Notes: generated by a model from the sequence alone, not told the origin. Shown: positions 24,588-37,139, counted from the first letter of the stretch. The stretch is DNA of 64,000 bases from Sciurus carolinensis (GCF_902686445.1 NC_062221.1:40216075-40280074); one strand, 5' to 3'. Made by a program: numbers and translations.

Positions 24588-24972
24588 TTCAGAAGTTGTA
24601 AGCTAAATTATGTACTTCCAAAATTAATACTTTAATGCCCTAATGCCCAACACCTCAGAATATGGATATATTTGGAGATAGGAAATTTTTAAAGTGATTA
24701 GTTAAAATGAGGCCATTAGGATAGACCATAACCCAACCCGACTAGTGTCCTTATAAGAAGAGGAACTTGGGACACAGGAAGAGACATCATGGGTATGCAC
24801 ACATAGGAGAATGACAACATGAGAGGACACAGAAGAGAAGGTGGCAATTGTCAAGCCAAGGAGAGAGACCTGAGGAGTTACAAAGCCTGCCAACACCTTG
24901 AACTTGCACTTCTTTTCGCTACTTAATCCATCTAGTCTGGTACTTTGTTAGAGAAGCCCTACCAAACTAATA
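24588..24972 (+). mobile_element. Solo MLT1-like MaLR LTR
   Basis: An ancient ERVL-MaLR LTR fragment is recognised by its ordered motifs. These are CCCTAATGCCCAACACCTCA, TTTGGAGATAGGA, TTAAAATGAGGCCATTAGGA, GACTAGTGTCCTTATAAGAA, AAGCCAAGGAGAGAGACCTG and TGCCAACACCTTGAACTTGC, with the terminal TGGTACTTTGTTAGAGAAGC. No internal retroviral sequence adjoins it, so it is a solo LTR. It has no coding capacity. The subfamily is not assigned. Confidence 0.85.
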
Positions 24973-24999
24973 AGAGTACATTCAGTTTTTCATTCAGTC

Positions 25000-25225
25000 A
25001 CCCATTGGTAAGCAGTGTTCCAGGCTTCCCCTCTCTCCCAAATGTCCTACCTTCTAGTATATTCTACAATGCATCTTATTTATTTAAATGTCTGAGAGCC
25101 CGGGAATCTGAGATTTCTTAGGCTAGGAATGAATCTATGTCCCTTTGTTTACCAAGCACATACCATGTACTTGGCAGACTCTGGATTAGTGCGTGAATGA
25201 ATGGATGAATGAATGGATGGATGAA
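25000..25225 (+). mobile_element. L2-like 3' end fragment
   Basis: AAGCACATACCATGTACTTG followed by a run of GAATGAATGGATGAATGAATGG units (25192-25222) resembles the end of an L2 copy. It is diverged and the left boundary is uncertain. Confidence 0.4.
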
Positions 25226-28200
25226 AAACACCTAACTGGCTACCACATCAAACTAAGGAATAAGAACTACTTATACAAATTGGAAAGATACTACCATAAC
25301 ACCAATCCATTTCTGACTGCATCCAAATCATCCCTGTACCCAACATCTAGCGCCATTACCTAGTATCACTGCAAAGGAAGCACACAGACACGGTTCTCCA
25401 CAGAAAAGTGTAGAATAACACACAATTCTATGATTTCTGGACTATTATGAACAATTCAATCAATAAAACCTACAAATATTGTTTGCCTAATTTGAAAATC
25501 TTCCTTGGTTCCCTGTGCAATGCAGAGGTACAGCTACTCTTATTCAGACCAATCTGTCTGTACCCTTTCCACTTTGAGCACTAGAACAGCATTTCTGAGA
25601 ACTGAAAGTCTAGCCTGTTAGGGCAACCAGCTTTTAAAAACGTTGGTTCTTAAAAACCTATTTTTAAATGAAATTATGTGGTAATAAAATGTGATAGAGT
25701 CTGGATTGTATTGATATGGAATTATGGAATTGATGATATGTAATAACATTTGGGTACAATGACTTAGAACATAGTTTAAAGCCCAACAGAGCCCTAGCAC
25801 AGCACACCAGCATTATGGGCACTTTATGGTTGTGTTACTCATTCATGGTACAAAAAGCCAGAAGGTGGCTCTCAGGAATTCCTGGTAATGAAAGGACAAG
25901 GAATTAAGGTGAACCAACCAATTTAAATTTCACACTCTCCCTTCCTATAATTAAATGGAACTGAGGTTGCAAATCCTGTTTCAAAATTTACTTTCAAAAT
26001 ACAAGAAAATGTTGTGAGCAGACATCTCATTTTTATTGGTACTTAGGTTCTGCATATGATTAAGCACAAACTTGCAAAGAATTACCCACATCACCAATGC
26101 CATGGAGCTATTCTCAAACTTGCAGGAGCCAGGAGTATTTGGAAGGGAAATGGGAGCAGGCGACCTGAAGCCCACTCCCTTGGGTCAGTGCATGCTGGGA
26201 GGGGAAATGAGCTACAGAGCAGACAATTTTCAGCATCAGTGGTTTTACTTTCTTTACCAGGCCTCACAAAAACACACTGACAAAACAAAGGACACAAAAT
26301 TAATGACCCATGCATTCTGTCAATTGACTCTTAGTAGCAGTGGCCAGTTCACCTTAATTTTTTTGTTCACATTGAACATGTAGCCCAAGGCATTGGTTAA
26401 GGTTCACTTAAGAATTCTTCAAAGGCATCACTTGGTTTTCATTAATTTGTTAACTGTAACTTCTCCTTTCTGCTAAGGAACCTACATACCAAGTGAAGAC
26501 CTTTATACGAAATGAAAAAACAAAAGACACATGTTCCACCAACCAGCTGTTTTTTTTCCCCCCTTCCTTTGCCCCGGGAGTAATCACTTCTCATTCATGA
26601 ATATTAGAGTAAATTACACCCATCAGATTTTTCTAGCATTTAAATTATATTTAAACCTTCTTCTTGTTCTCAGAAATCCAAGTGTCAACTCTCAGCTATT
26701 GTAGAGGATGAGTAACACTGTAGCCTATTATTTCTGTGAGTAATTATTTCCTAATTATTCCTGTGGTCTTTAACCATGATTTTTGATGAAATTCAATTTG
26801 ATTATGCATGAAACATAGCCAGCTAAATAAAATTTAGGGATTGATGGGAATATGAATTCAAAAAAACTAAAAATACAACTTTTTATTTACATGTCCATAC
26901 AGAGATCATACCACCCTTAAAATGAAGGTTGTACACCCTGAAAATTTCTTTCACTTACTGACCCACAATGGACATTTTGATAACAGAATAAAATTTCCAT
27001 TTGCTCAATAATCACAAAGAAGTTCATCTCTATGAATACCTCTTTGGGAAAATTTTAAAATGTAGAACAGTTTTCCAAAAACATGTATCTAATGAATACT
27101 GAGATATTAGTGGCAGGGCCTGAATTCTCTTATATCCAATTCAGATCCAGAATATGGAATGAGGAAACAGTTGCTTTTGAGCCTCAAAGGAAGTTAGTAA
27201 AAATGCAGTATCATGAAGGAGCCTACCATGAGGACATTTGGTAGTTTTTAGCAAAGGAAATGGATCCCATGAAGCAAATGCACCATTCCTTTCTATAAGC
27301 TTCTCAAACAGTTATAAAATATGATAGCAATGCTTGGTTGGTATAACTTTATGTTAGTTGGATCTGTCAGCATTTCCATTACGAACCCTTGATTTCAAGG
27401 TTTTATAATTCAGCTGTGAAAAGTTGCTCTAGAAAGAAAGTTGGCAAGGCAGTTTTAGCCAGGGAGTTTATCAAATTGAACAAATCTTTGTTTAGCTATC
27501 TCTCAGTTCTGTGAGCCAAGGTCTACTCCCAGTTAGACATGCCAAACTTCCAATGACTTCAGTGCCAGAGAGAGAGGCTTTTTCCCTCTCTTTAAATTCA
27601 CTCCACAAGAGCTTCTCTCATTCTTGTTTCAGAAGCCGCCAGGACCCAGCTCATATCCTGTGTAACCCAGTGGGAGAGGAGCCACATCATATGTAACCCT
27701 GTAGGACACATGAATGGAGTCTTGGCCAAGTGTCTACAGCATGAAATGTGGATAGTACTACAGAGAGAATTGGAGCTTTTGAATATGTATATAATTAAAA
27801 TGTAGACACATCATATCACTGCTTACATAGTGAAGTGGTGCTCATTTATTTAGAGCTCTGTCAACTGTGGGAGCGTGTATGTGCTTCAGGGGAGTTCTAA
27901 TTAAGGACAATACCCATGTACTGCTGCATTATCTTTGAAGAGTGAGAGGGGAAGAAAGGCAATCTAAACTGTGTATATCATTTATTCTAGACTTACTGTA
28001 TGGCTTTTAGACATACAATTATTTTATTGAAGTTCAGGTGTTAAGAAAATATATAAACCTGTTCTTGATCAGGGTAGGGATTAAAGTAGTTTTTATTGAA
28101 TGTAAAATTGTACTATTTATCAAATACAAGAGGTTTAAAAGAGATAGCCCCAGACAAAATGGTATAATAATTCATTTTAAAATACCATCTATTAAAATAT

Positions 28201-28320
28201 TTAGTAAAACATTTATCTTTACATGTAACAGCTTTCATTTGAAGTTATTTGCTTAGACATACTAGCCTAGATATCTTTAACAAATAACACAAATCAGACA
28301 GAAATTCTTCACAAAATGAG

Positions 28321-28528
28321 GTGTTTTCTTGTTTGGGTTCTGGGGATTTAACCTAGGGCACTTTACAGCTGAGCTACATCCCAGCCCTTTTTATGTTTTA
28401 TTTTGAGACAAGATCTTGCTGAGTTGCATAGGGCCTCGCTTAGTTGCTGAGGCTGGCTTTGAACTCACAATTCTTCTGCCTCAGCCTCCCAAATTGCTGG
28501 GATTACAGGCCTGCACCACCACCCCCAG
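28321..28528 (-). mobile_element. B1-dID SINE, near full length
   Basis: The plus-strand order is a reversed ID (TTCTGGGGATTTAACCTAGG through AGCTGAGCTACATCCCAGCC), then reversed B1 (GAGACAAGATCTTGCTGAGT, CTTAGTTGCTGAGGCTGGCT, CTCAGCCTCCCAAATTGCTG, ACCACCACCCCCAG). A perfect 11-bp target-site duplication, CACAAAATGAG, lies at 28310-28320 and 28529-28539. The poly-A equivalent on the left is decayed, so the copy is of intermediate age. Confidence 0.95.
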
Positions 28529-29275
28529 CACAAAATGAGTTTTAAGTGTCAGAGGACATAGAAGGTATGAATATCAGATTATCATAAGAAGTGTTGGAAA
28601 TGCTAGGTATCCCAAGGGAATAACAGAAATGGCATTCTAGTAGGTTAGAAAATGGAAGTTTATGATATGCTAAAGTACATAATTAATACAATAAATTTCT
28701 ACTGCTATACAGTAGATATTTACATATAGTAGTATTCAAATTTTTAATTTGATATTAAAAATATACAATTTATAAAAATCCTTTATAATATTATAAATAT
28801 TCCATTTACACATTTAAATATAACATCCACTGAATTAATATGATTAAGTCTTAGACCAGTTTATTCATTTGTAAAATTCTACACTTGGATATTTTGTCAC
28901 AACTATTTGCTAAAGTATGGAAGTAAGTGAACTCATCAATCTAACTGGCTTAGAGTCTCCAGAAGACACCACAAGGCAAATGCAGATGTCATCAGTACTT
29001 TTAAAAAAGTAAGGCCTCATCAACAAGCTTTTGTAGACTGCAGGCTAGCGGATGGCTAAAATCAGGTATGGTTTGGGTTTGTACAATGTCTTAATCTATT
29101 CTCAAACTCTGGATTTGGCAAAACCAAAACCACATTTTGCCAAGTACTTTCTCCCTTAATTTTTAAGTCCGTGTGCATTTTCAGTGAAATTTGATCCATA
29201 TGTTTCTTATTCTTTTACACTTAACTCATCAAATATTTTTCTTAAGAGCCATTTGACATTCAAAAGCCTTGTGAG

Positions 29276-29328
29276 TCTTTTTTAAAACTACAGGTTTTTA
29301 GCTCTTTTTAAAACTAGAGGTTCTTAGC
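29276..29328. repeat. Two-copy tandem duplication, 26-27 bp unit
   Basis: Copy 1 (29276-29302) and copy 2 (29303-29328) both run from TCTTTTTAAAACTA to TTAGC. They differ by two substitutions and one T in the homopolymer. Confidence 0.8.
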
Positions 29329-30172
29329 TGCCCCACAACAGGAAGTTGAATTCTGCCAAGCATAAATGAACGTGAACACGAACATAATATGTTAATCCAA
29401 CACCAAAAGGTTTGAATTTGGTTGAAAATTGTAACTGCACAGCAATGTGCACTATTTTTTTAAGTGTCTTTCTGAATGTATCTGTACTTAAATGGTGAAT
29501 GACAAAATTTAAATCTACTGTAATGAATTTTACTAATGCTGATCAATGAGAGAAGAAAGAAACATCTCTTCAGCATGGAACAAAAGGAATTCTCAGCAAG
29601 TTCTTCTGCAAAATAAGTCACTGTTGCTTTTTTTTTTCTTTTCTTTGAACTATTAGACTTCATTTAAAAAAATTGGAACATCTACCAATAGAAAATACAT
29701 TAATTTCCAGGAACTAAAGTTACATATTTTTGTGGTAGGATGACGTGGACTTATAGTATTGCATATTTCATTCAGAAATTTTATCACTTATGAGATATAT
29801 CAATATATACTTCATATTATCTTCTGAATTTATGTATTTACAGAATACAGAACATTTTTTTCTCAGAAAAAAAAGAAAATTCCTATATTGGTTTAATATA
29901 ATTTAATGTCAACATGTTAACTCAACACAAACACATTTAGAAAAGGAACCCTAACAAAAGAGTAATTAAATGACCTACCCTAATTGTTTTTATATTTTTA
30001 ATCCCACCTTCATTCAATGCAGCTAGGCTTGAGGTCTGTATTCATTTCATTCTCACTGAGTTATGATTAAACTGAATTGAATCCAGTGGTATAAATAATG
30101 AGACATAGTATAACAATCCAAAAACTAATGACACAACAAACAATTTCTATAAAATATTCAAGAATTTCTTGT

Positions 30173-30300
30173 GGCCTGACATAGTGGTATGCACCTGTAA
30201 TCTCGGTGCTCTGAAGGCTGAGGCAGGAGAATCACTTGAGCCCAGGGTTTTGAGACCAGCCTGGGCAACATAGTATGACCTTCATCTCAAAAAAATAAAA
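30173..30300 (+). mobile_element. 7SL-derived SINE monomer (B1/FLAM-like)
   Basis: GGCCTGACATAGTGGTATGC, ACCTGTAATCTCGG, AAGGCTGAGGCAGGAGAATC, GAGACCAGCCTGGGCAACAT and a TCTCAAAAAAATAAAATAA tail identify an undimerised 7SL RNA-derived monomer with no ID unit. It retains the GAGACCAGCCTGGGCAAC block in fuller form than the B1-dID copies here, suggesting an older lineage. Confidence 0.85.
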
Positions 30301-30674
30301 TAATTAATCATCAAAACCATTTGTATTAGTTATTTCTCACAACAACCATGTGATGCCATTTTTTTATTAATTGAGATTTTCTCTTCTAATTTCCCATGGC
30401 CATGAGGTTAGAGATAACCTTTTGGGGTGAGTAGAAAATATTAGACTCAACATCTGTAAACACCCAAAAGGTGTACTTGGGAAGCAAAATAAAGGTTGAG
30501 ATTTATGATGTAAGGAGTCATTTTAGCACATCAAATACTTGAATGCAAGACCTCAATGGATCACAATGTATTTGGTCCCTAACGCAGGGAACTGACTTTT
30601 TGCTTAGCTTCATAATCTTAGATTCTCAAGTCAAGAGATGTTCCAAGTGTCTCTTCTACTTGATTCAGCTGATA

Positions 30675-30770
30675 GACATTCATTCATTCAACAGATGCTA
30701 CAGAGCATCTTCATGACAAAATTTATTGTCATTGTGAAGTTTACATTCTACTGATTTCACTATGGAATGG
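30675..30770 (-). mobile_element. L2-like fragment
   Basis: ATTCATTCATTCAACAGATG followed by AAGTTTACATTCTACTG repeats the motif order of the longer L2-like copy at 8474. It is short and diverged. Confidence 0.5.
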
Positions 30771-30869
30771 AGCCAGACCAGTTTCCAAAATATTCCAAAG
30801 GATCCCAAGTCTATCGAAGGAAAGGATTCATGAGCACTGAAACCTATTTGACAACCCTAATAATCCAGC

Positions 30870-30925
30870 TTCTTTAGGTCTAGATGGCTTGCCCAAGGTC
30901 ACACAGCTACTCCTTCACAGTGCCT
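30870..30925 (-). mobile_element. MIR core fragment
   Basis: GGCTTGCCCAAGGTCACACAG is the reverse complement of the conserved MIR core. Only the core and short flanks are recognisable. Confidence 0.65.
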
Positions 30926-33837
30926 GCAATCACTTTAGTAACTGGCAGAGAAGCACACTGTTAAAGCGGGAAGAGAAAAGAAAACTGATATCCATGGAGT
31001 GTCCGCGACACAGAACCAACCAGTATTTCATTTAACTAATACTCTAACCTAGTGAACTGAGTAGTGACTCTTTCATAAATTAGGAGCTCATTCGATCCTT
31101 TCTAGTCATCTAACATACCTAAACTAATTAGAAAACAAACAAAACTGGGAAACTTTGCTTATTCTCTGTATTTTTGTTGCCTTTTCTGGACACAGGTACC
31201 TTCTCAGTGAGAAGGTAAGCATAGATTATTGAACAAAGCAGAAAGGTGTGGCTCAGGTGTAGTCTCAGTGATCAGTTTTTTATATTTGTTCCTTCCCCAA
31301 GTAAATAAGTTAGAAGGCATGAAATACTCAAATGTCCTTAGAATTAAGATGCTATTTTAGAAGCTCAAAATAATCTGGTCTTAATTCGTTATGACAGTCC
31401 AGACGTCGTTGGGCAAGTTTATTACAACCATCTAATGTTTGCATCAAAATCTTGCACTGTTATGACAACCATCTTCAAGTACTAACTTCTGTATTGTGGC
31501 TTAAACATGATAAATTCCCACTTTCAGAAGACATCCAGCTGGTGAGTCCACTTCAACTGCCAAGATGATGTTCCACAATTTCCACATCTGTTTCAGCTCC
31601 ACTGTCGCAGCCTCATTACTAATATTTAATCCATTTTTTTAAAGAATTGGGGTCATTTTGTTTCCCTGGAGTGAACCTTAAGTGTACAACCAAAATAAAT
31701 TTTTTAAACAAGAGGTTTTGATTAATGGATAAAACATATATATATATCTTATGTTTGGAATAACTCCTCTCACTTTCTCTATGATTTGACATTATGACAA
31801 GATTTAGATGACCTCAAAAAATAATAATCCAAAGACATTTAACTTATTTTAAGTATTCACTCTCTGGTTTTTCTAGAATTCTGTCAGAAAAGTCTTCAAA
31901 AATACTTAGCTTCATCTAGTTTCAAATCAAACCAATATAAATAATGGGTAGAATTACTAACCTGCAGGGAATGTCATCCTAAATTTCCTGGCGCTGACTG
32001 TGTGACCGTAAGCATGACTGGTGTATTTACTAGAGGCAGTATATACTGTATAATGTTCCCAAAAACTCGTGTAACTAATGCAATATGATAACCACTAGGG
32101 TGCTACTGTGACGTAAAGGATATATTACAATTTTATCCAATTCAAACAAGAAGGAAAAAAAAAAAAAAAAGCAGTCGACTTTAATGGCCCTGCCCTCTAA
32201 ACAAATACATTGCCTGTTCTACTGAACTTAAAATTCAAGGTTATATATAAGTCATCCTGAAATAAAGATAATTCTGTGACATTACACATTCCAGCACCAA
32301 GATACGATTTTACTCTTTGATAAATTTTTTTAACAGTCATTTCAAGGATTTCGCCAGTATGAATGCCATGACTTTTACTGAGAAAATATAAGATAAAAAT
32401 AAACAGATTCAATAGTTCAGATTTCAAATTGGCAAAAAATGGAACAAGTCCAAGAGAGATGGTGCATGCTGGTTGTTGGCATTGAGGTCTGGCCAGACTC
32501 ACAGATATGTTCAGTCATCAGTAGAAAAAGGTTCAGTACAGGAAGTCCTGAACCATGGGGCAGCACAGATGGGAGAGGGTGCCCAGGCTCCCTGTCCCTA
32601 TATTCTCGTGCCCCCAAGACCTAATTTCAATGTTATGGAAACTGAGACTCAGGGCTGTGATTTCCCAGGATCCCAGTCCTTGTAGGGAAGGCTCAGAACC
32701 ATTTCCTAACTTCCAAGAGGTCAAGATGCTGAATGTCCTGAAATAAGTCGAGCAGCAGAACTGGAGCTGAGCAGACAGAGCTTCAGGACATGCAGCCAAA
32801 AAAGACAGCCAGCCGGAGATAACAGACATAAGGAAAAGGACTCAAGTGGCCCCCAAACGAGAATTCGATAGTTTTATTTTTTAAGATGTTATAGTTGGTT
32901 TAAAAATTGAATTAAAATGATATCCATGTTTAAAAAATGAAGAAGAATGGGTAAAGTCAGAGAAATAGAAATAGCTTGGTGTAAACATACCTGGCCTTCG
33001 GTTAGCGTTACAATATACATATAAACACCGAAGAGTGTCAGAGGCATTTTAAGAAATTGGTCATCCCTTTCCACTTTGTGAGTAATACTTGGGAATGGGA
33101 TAAAAAATAATAATGGCCTCCAGGGAATGTTTAAGAATGAGGTAATTTGCATGTTTCTTCCAGAAAACATTATGTGTATCCTTCTCCTCTGCCAGAATAA
33201 TTTTGTATTTCTGGCATAAAGAATGAAAGTCTCTACAAAAGTTGATCAATCTCCTGTTACCACTCTATATTTATATTGGTGTAACAGTTGATTCTACACA
33301 GTATTGGACTGTGGCTAGTCTGCTATTTAATCTTGATATTTTTTATTCAAGTCTTCATTGAAGAAAATCCCACAGTTCTCTGTAGACTAAATTTTACTCA
33401 ATTTTTAGACTCTAATTCTTCCAACTTAGAGGTAGTAGCAACTCGCCCAAGGCGGGTGAAAGTGATTGTGTCTCCAGAGAAAACTTGAATAATTACATTT
33501 ATCCCCTGCAGGCACATTTTTTCCCATTCCATCACATAACATTTTGGCCTGTTCTCAACCATCAAGTAAGACCAGTGAGCTGTGGAGGAGCTGTTGTGAT
33601 TGTGTGGACAAATACTTCTATTTCCTTTAGAGGTAGAACCTGTAGATCATACCCGGACACAAGTCCTATCTTTACATCTCATTCTGCAAGAAGGTAACCC
33701 ACCTCTGTAAGCAGTGGTAATGTCGTACGAGCAAAGTAGATTTCAGAAACTTATAATAAATATATTAGAATAAAAAATAAAAAGATGTCGAAGACCAAAG
33801 TTTAGTGGTAGAAGGGACATCAGAGTTTATTTACTTA

Positions 33838-33905
33838 TAATAACCCTTGTTTATTTACAGTATGGACACTAGAGCTCAGAGAGGTTAAGACAACTTACCA
33901 AAGCT
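33838..33905 (-). mobile_element. MIR fragment
   Basis: CTAGAGCTCAGAGAGGTTAA followed by GACAACTTACCAAAGCT matches the reversed MIR core. It is diverged and short. Confidence 0.65.
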
Positions 33906-34339
33906 TATCTCCTTTTACTCTTCAAAAATAGGTGGATAGATATATCAGTATCTCTAGTGTGGTCATCCTGAATTCTGAGTCATCTGTCACATAAAACTGT
34001 GGGTTTTCTTCTCTTTTTCTGCTCCTTTCATGGAACTTCTCTCAGCTCCCTTCTGTGCCTGCGGGCTTAGATGGGTTTGTTGTTGTTGTAGGTAATGGTT
34101 CACCTTTCAGATAATACTCACTTTGAGAAGTCTTGCTTTCTAACAACTCAATGCACCCATACCCTATTTCTGTAAATGGAGAATGTTAATAAGCCAGTCT
34201 TATCCAGAGCCACAAATGGAAATGTGGTCATAAAGCAATTCCATCCTTCCACTTCCCTAAAGAACTCCAACACCCAGGTCACAATTAAGGCTAACAATAT
34301 AAACTATTATCTGTATTCAGTTTAAAATGCATTTACACT

Positions 34340-34440
34340 GTTTTCTCCAGTCTAATCTCATTTAACTCTTAAAATAACCCAATAGAGTGGTCATTTCTAG
34401 ATTCCTGTGTTGCAGATAAGACTGAGGTCACAGGCTGAAC
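34340..34440 (-). mobile_element. MIR fragment, diverged
   Basis: AATCTCATTTAACTCTTAAA, then GCAGATAAGACTGAGGTCAC, are in the order of a reversed MIR. Identity is low and the edges are approximate. Confidence 0.5.
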
Positions 34441-34638
34441 ATTGACAATATATTATGTAGGGTTTTACAAACTGAATGTCAAGCTCTCTCTACTGTACCA
34501 TGAATACATAAAACTCTAAGTTTGAATAATGAGCTACTATAACTAACACTGCCCTTTACCAAGAACTGCCCAAATGAGTTGTGTTCTATTTAACAAACAA
34601 CAGTGGGGTCTGTGCTTCTTCCCTCCCCTCCCTTTTTG

Positions 34639-34711
34639 TCTCCTCCTCCTCCTCTTCCTTCTCCTCCTTCTCTTCCTCCTCCTCTTTTTCCTCCTCCTCC
34701 TCCTTCCTCTT

Positions 34712-34778
<67 letters not shown>
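34639..34778. repeat. 140-nt pure pyrimidine tract (CTC/CT)n
   Basis: Every base from 34639 to 34778 on the plus strand is C or T. The left part is built of CTC/TTC-type units and the right part of a CT dinucleotide run with one CC interruption. Long mirror-symmetric homopyrimidine DNA of this kind can adopt intramolecular triplex (H-DNA) structure. That property is known for such tracts and is not shown here. Confidence 0.95.
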
Positions 34779-34781
<3 letters not shown>

Positions 34782-35119
34782 TTTTCTTAATTTCTGGTTA
34801 CTTTTTCATGGAGAAACAGCATAGGCTGTCCCAATAGCAACCATTTTACAAATTTCCATTGTTCCTTCTCTTCTTCCTGAATGTTTTAAGGTAGTGACAC
34901 AGACTCAAATCATGTTATCGAGTATGACTGGCATGAAGTTCAGTCCTGAGAACATTTAATGCTATGCTTAGGTTTTTGGTTCTGTTATTATTGTGCTTGT
35001 TTTCTTCCCTCAAAATACTTTCTGTTTATCAGCGGAGGTCCAGGGCATAGGGACTGAAAGCATTCATCCAGTATGTTGGTGAAGATCAGGGTGATTTGCT
35101 GCATGAGAATATACCCTCA

Positions 35120-35320
35120 GAATTCTGACCATGCAGGCAAGAACCTGACTCCACAGCTCACTGGTTGTGTGATCTTGGGCAAGTTATTCTATGTCTTTCT
35201 GCCCCAGTTTCCTCCCCTGTAAAATGGGTTCTTTTGACAGATTAATATATTAGTGCATATAAAGCCTTAGAAGGCGACTGATACAAAGCAACTACTTAAA
35301 TGTTAGCAATTATGAGTGTA
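35120..35320 (+). mobile_element. MIR SINE
   Basis: GCTCACTGGTTGTGTGATCT and TGGGCAAGTTATTC form a clear MIR core. CCCAGTTTCCTCCCCTGTAA and AATGGGTTCT follow, and the right end decays towards TTAGCAATTATGA. This is the best preserved MIR in the window. Confidence 0.87.
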
Positions 35321-35359
35321 TATAATGGTATAAAATGGCAAAAGCATTTATTAATTTCT

Positions 35360-35496
35360 TTTTTAAATTTCTCTTTTTAGTTGTAGAAGGAATCAATACC
35401 TTTATTTTGTTTATTTTTATGCAGTGCTGAGGATCAAACCCAGTGCCTCACACATGCCAGGCAAGTGCTCTACCACTGAACCACAACCCCAGTCCC
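35360..35496 (-). mobile_element. ID SINE with long 3' tail, 17-bp TSD
   Basis: The plus strand reads CTTTTTAGTTGTAG, then ATACCTTTATTTTG and TTATTTTTATGCAGTGCTGA. The ID body (GGATCAAACCCAGTGCC through ACTGAACCACAACCCCAG) follows. The tail matches that of the ID at 15351. A perfect 17-bp target-site duplication, AGCATTTATTAATTTCT, lies at 35343-35359 and 35497-35513, which fixes the boundaries. Confidence 0.97.
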
Positions 35497-35513
35497 AGCA
35501 TTTATTAATTTCT

Positions 35514-36954
35514 AATTATTTTATTTTTTATTACTTGGTATTAGTAGTTTTGGGTCTATGTATGAATGTCATTGAATTTCCTGGCATTTAGTCCACTAAA
35601 AGTTTCAATCATGTTGATTCCTAAATTGCCTCCACTTACTCCATCGCATTCTAAAATTTATCTTTTAAAAGGAATATATACTCAGTGACCAGATTTGGAA
35701 AAAAAAAAAAAAAACTCATATTAAAACTAACAAATAAACTTCATCTGTTGTGATACGTTCATTTTCATTAAAAAGACATCAGTCTGCTTTGTGCTTGCAT
35801 TAGAAATAAAACTTAATCTCTGGCAGGCGTTTCTCATTTTCCATTTATTCTCTAGGGAGCATACATTGGCATGCAGGCAATGATTTTTTTTTCTTTTTTG
35901 GCTCTGCACCATGGTTGCAAATGGTGTCATTGTTCTTGGTTAAATCTGCGAGAAGTAAGACTACCCCTCTCATTTTTTGGCTTCACGCTAAAGTAGCCTT
36001 CATGGCAAAGAACTACATGGGTTTATCAGTCTCCATTCACTGCCCATATTCCAAAATGATCAAAGTCTGCTAACATAGCTATACATTAAGCTTTGTTTTC
36101 CCCTCTTTCAGTTTCTGCACTTGTCAAGAAGTATATTTGTTGGAACAAAATCTAGATTTTTTTTCTGTTAGTCAATGCAGAAGCTTCTGAGCAAAATGAG
36201 GGGGATAAATATTTACTCCTGAATTTCAATGCAAGCAGAAGAAACAGATTTAGTTGTCACTTGTCAATGAATATTGTCACTGAAAATTTAAAACAGTTGA
36301 AAAGATGGCACTTGTGTGTCAGAATTCAGTGAATGGATTGGATATTAATTCTAATAACTCCAAAGACATAAAACAGAAACAATGACTATCAATCCATGAT
36401 AATAGACTACTTTTTCTCTAAGTACTTTATTCACCCCCTCTGCAATCCTGATTACATAACAAATTTACCTATGAAGTTATTTCCTTATAAATAATGTAAA
36501 AGTAAGCAGCCTCTGTTGGACATTTTAGATGCCAAGATTAAAATAATTGTAATCTTATATCATCATAAGAGATAAAGTTATTCTAGAAGACAAAGATACT
36601 TTTTTAAACTAATAGATCTGAATTACTTCTCTTTGTCTTTTATTCAATAATAGGTTACACAATCATAAAGAATTGTGTTTAGTGACTAATTGTGCACCAT
36701 GTCGCAGTATCATATGAGATATTCAACGTTATGTAGAGAGTAGTCACAGTCTCAGAAATGCATGTTAACCACCGATTAGAAAAAAAAAGACAATATGCTC
36801 ATGATGTAGTGTCCATGGTTTGGAGCATTTAGTAAATAACATTATTTTTATTTAAGTACTATAATTATTTTAGTAGTAAAAATATTCCTTACTTTAACAG
36901 TATCCTGGCATGTATTTTGCTATTTGATTGCCAAAACAGAATAAGCCTTTGTGT
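35514..36954. other. Non-coding AT-rich DNA
   Basis: No gene or well-preserved repeat is recognised. A poly-A run lies at about 35699-35714. A minus-strand frame of 67 codons (35727-35930) shows no recognisable product. Confidence 0.5.
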
Positions 36955-37110
36955 CTAAAATACACTTACTTGCCAAACTTCTCTCAGATGTAAAGGTTTG
37001 GCTGAAATGCCTCTTCCAAGAGGCCCTCCTTGACTTATCTTGCAATCAGCTTTGTTACACCATGCTTCTCAATTATAAAGTAAACACAGTCTCCTATTTT
37101 CCCAGGCCGT
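36955..37110 (+). mobile_element. L2 LINE 3' region fragment
   Basis: GGCTGAAATGCCTCTTCCAA followed by GAGGCCCTCCTTGACTTATC resembles the L2 segment that normally reads GAGAGGCCTTCCCTGACC. The remainder is diverged. Confidence 0.55.
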
Positions 37111-37139
37111 ATGAATTTCTGCATGCAATCTTCTAATTC

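Larger units (their letters stand above)
24166..28309. other. Non-coding DNA with old LTR and L2-like remnants
   Basis: Apart from the LTR (24588-24972) and the L2-like tail (25000-25225), no gene or repeat is recognised. Unique DNA at 26570-26830 is rich in homeodomain/POU-like motifs. Open frames around 26056-26383 overlap on both strands and have no recognisable product. Confidence 0.5.
28540..33837. other. AT-rich non-coding DNA
   Basis: No gene is recognised. The first kilobase is very AT-rich. It includes a 7SL-derived monomer (30173-30300), an L2-like piece (30675-30770), a MIR piece (30870-30925) and a 26-27-bp tandem duplication at 29276-29328. Two overlapping sets of open frames near 32197-32829 lie in slightly GC-richer DNA, without recognisable domains. 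Confidence 0.5.
33906..35359. other. Non-coding DNA with pyrimidine tract and MIRs
   Basis: No gene is recognised. Open frames at 34574-34837 exist only because they cross the CT repeat. Two MIR pieces flank the pyrimidine tract. Confidence 0.6.

Noticed and set aside
34574..34837. Three plus-strand frames with Ser/Leu/Pro-rich products
   Set aside because: They exist only because the CT repeat has no stop codons in any plus frame.
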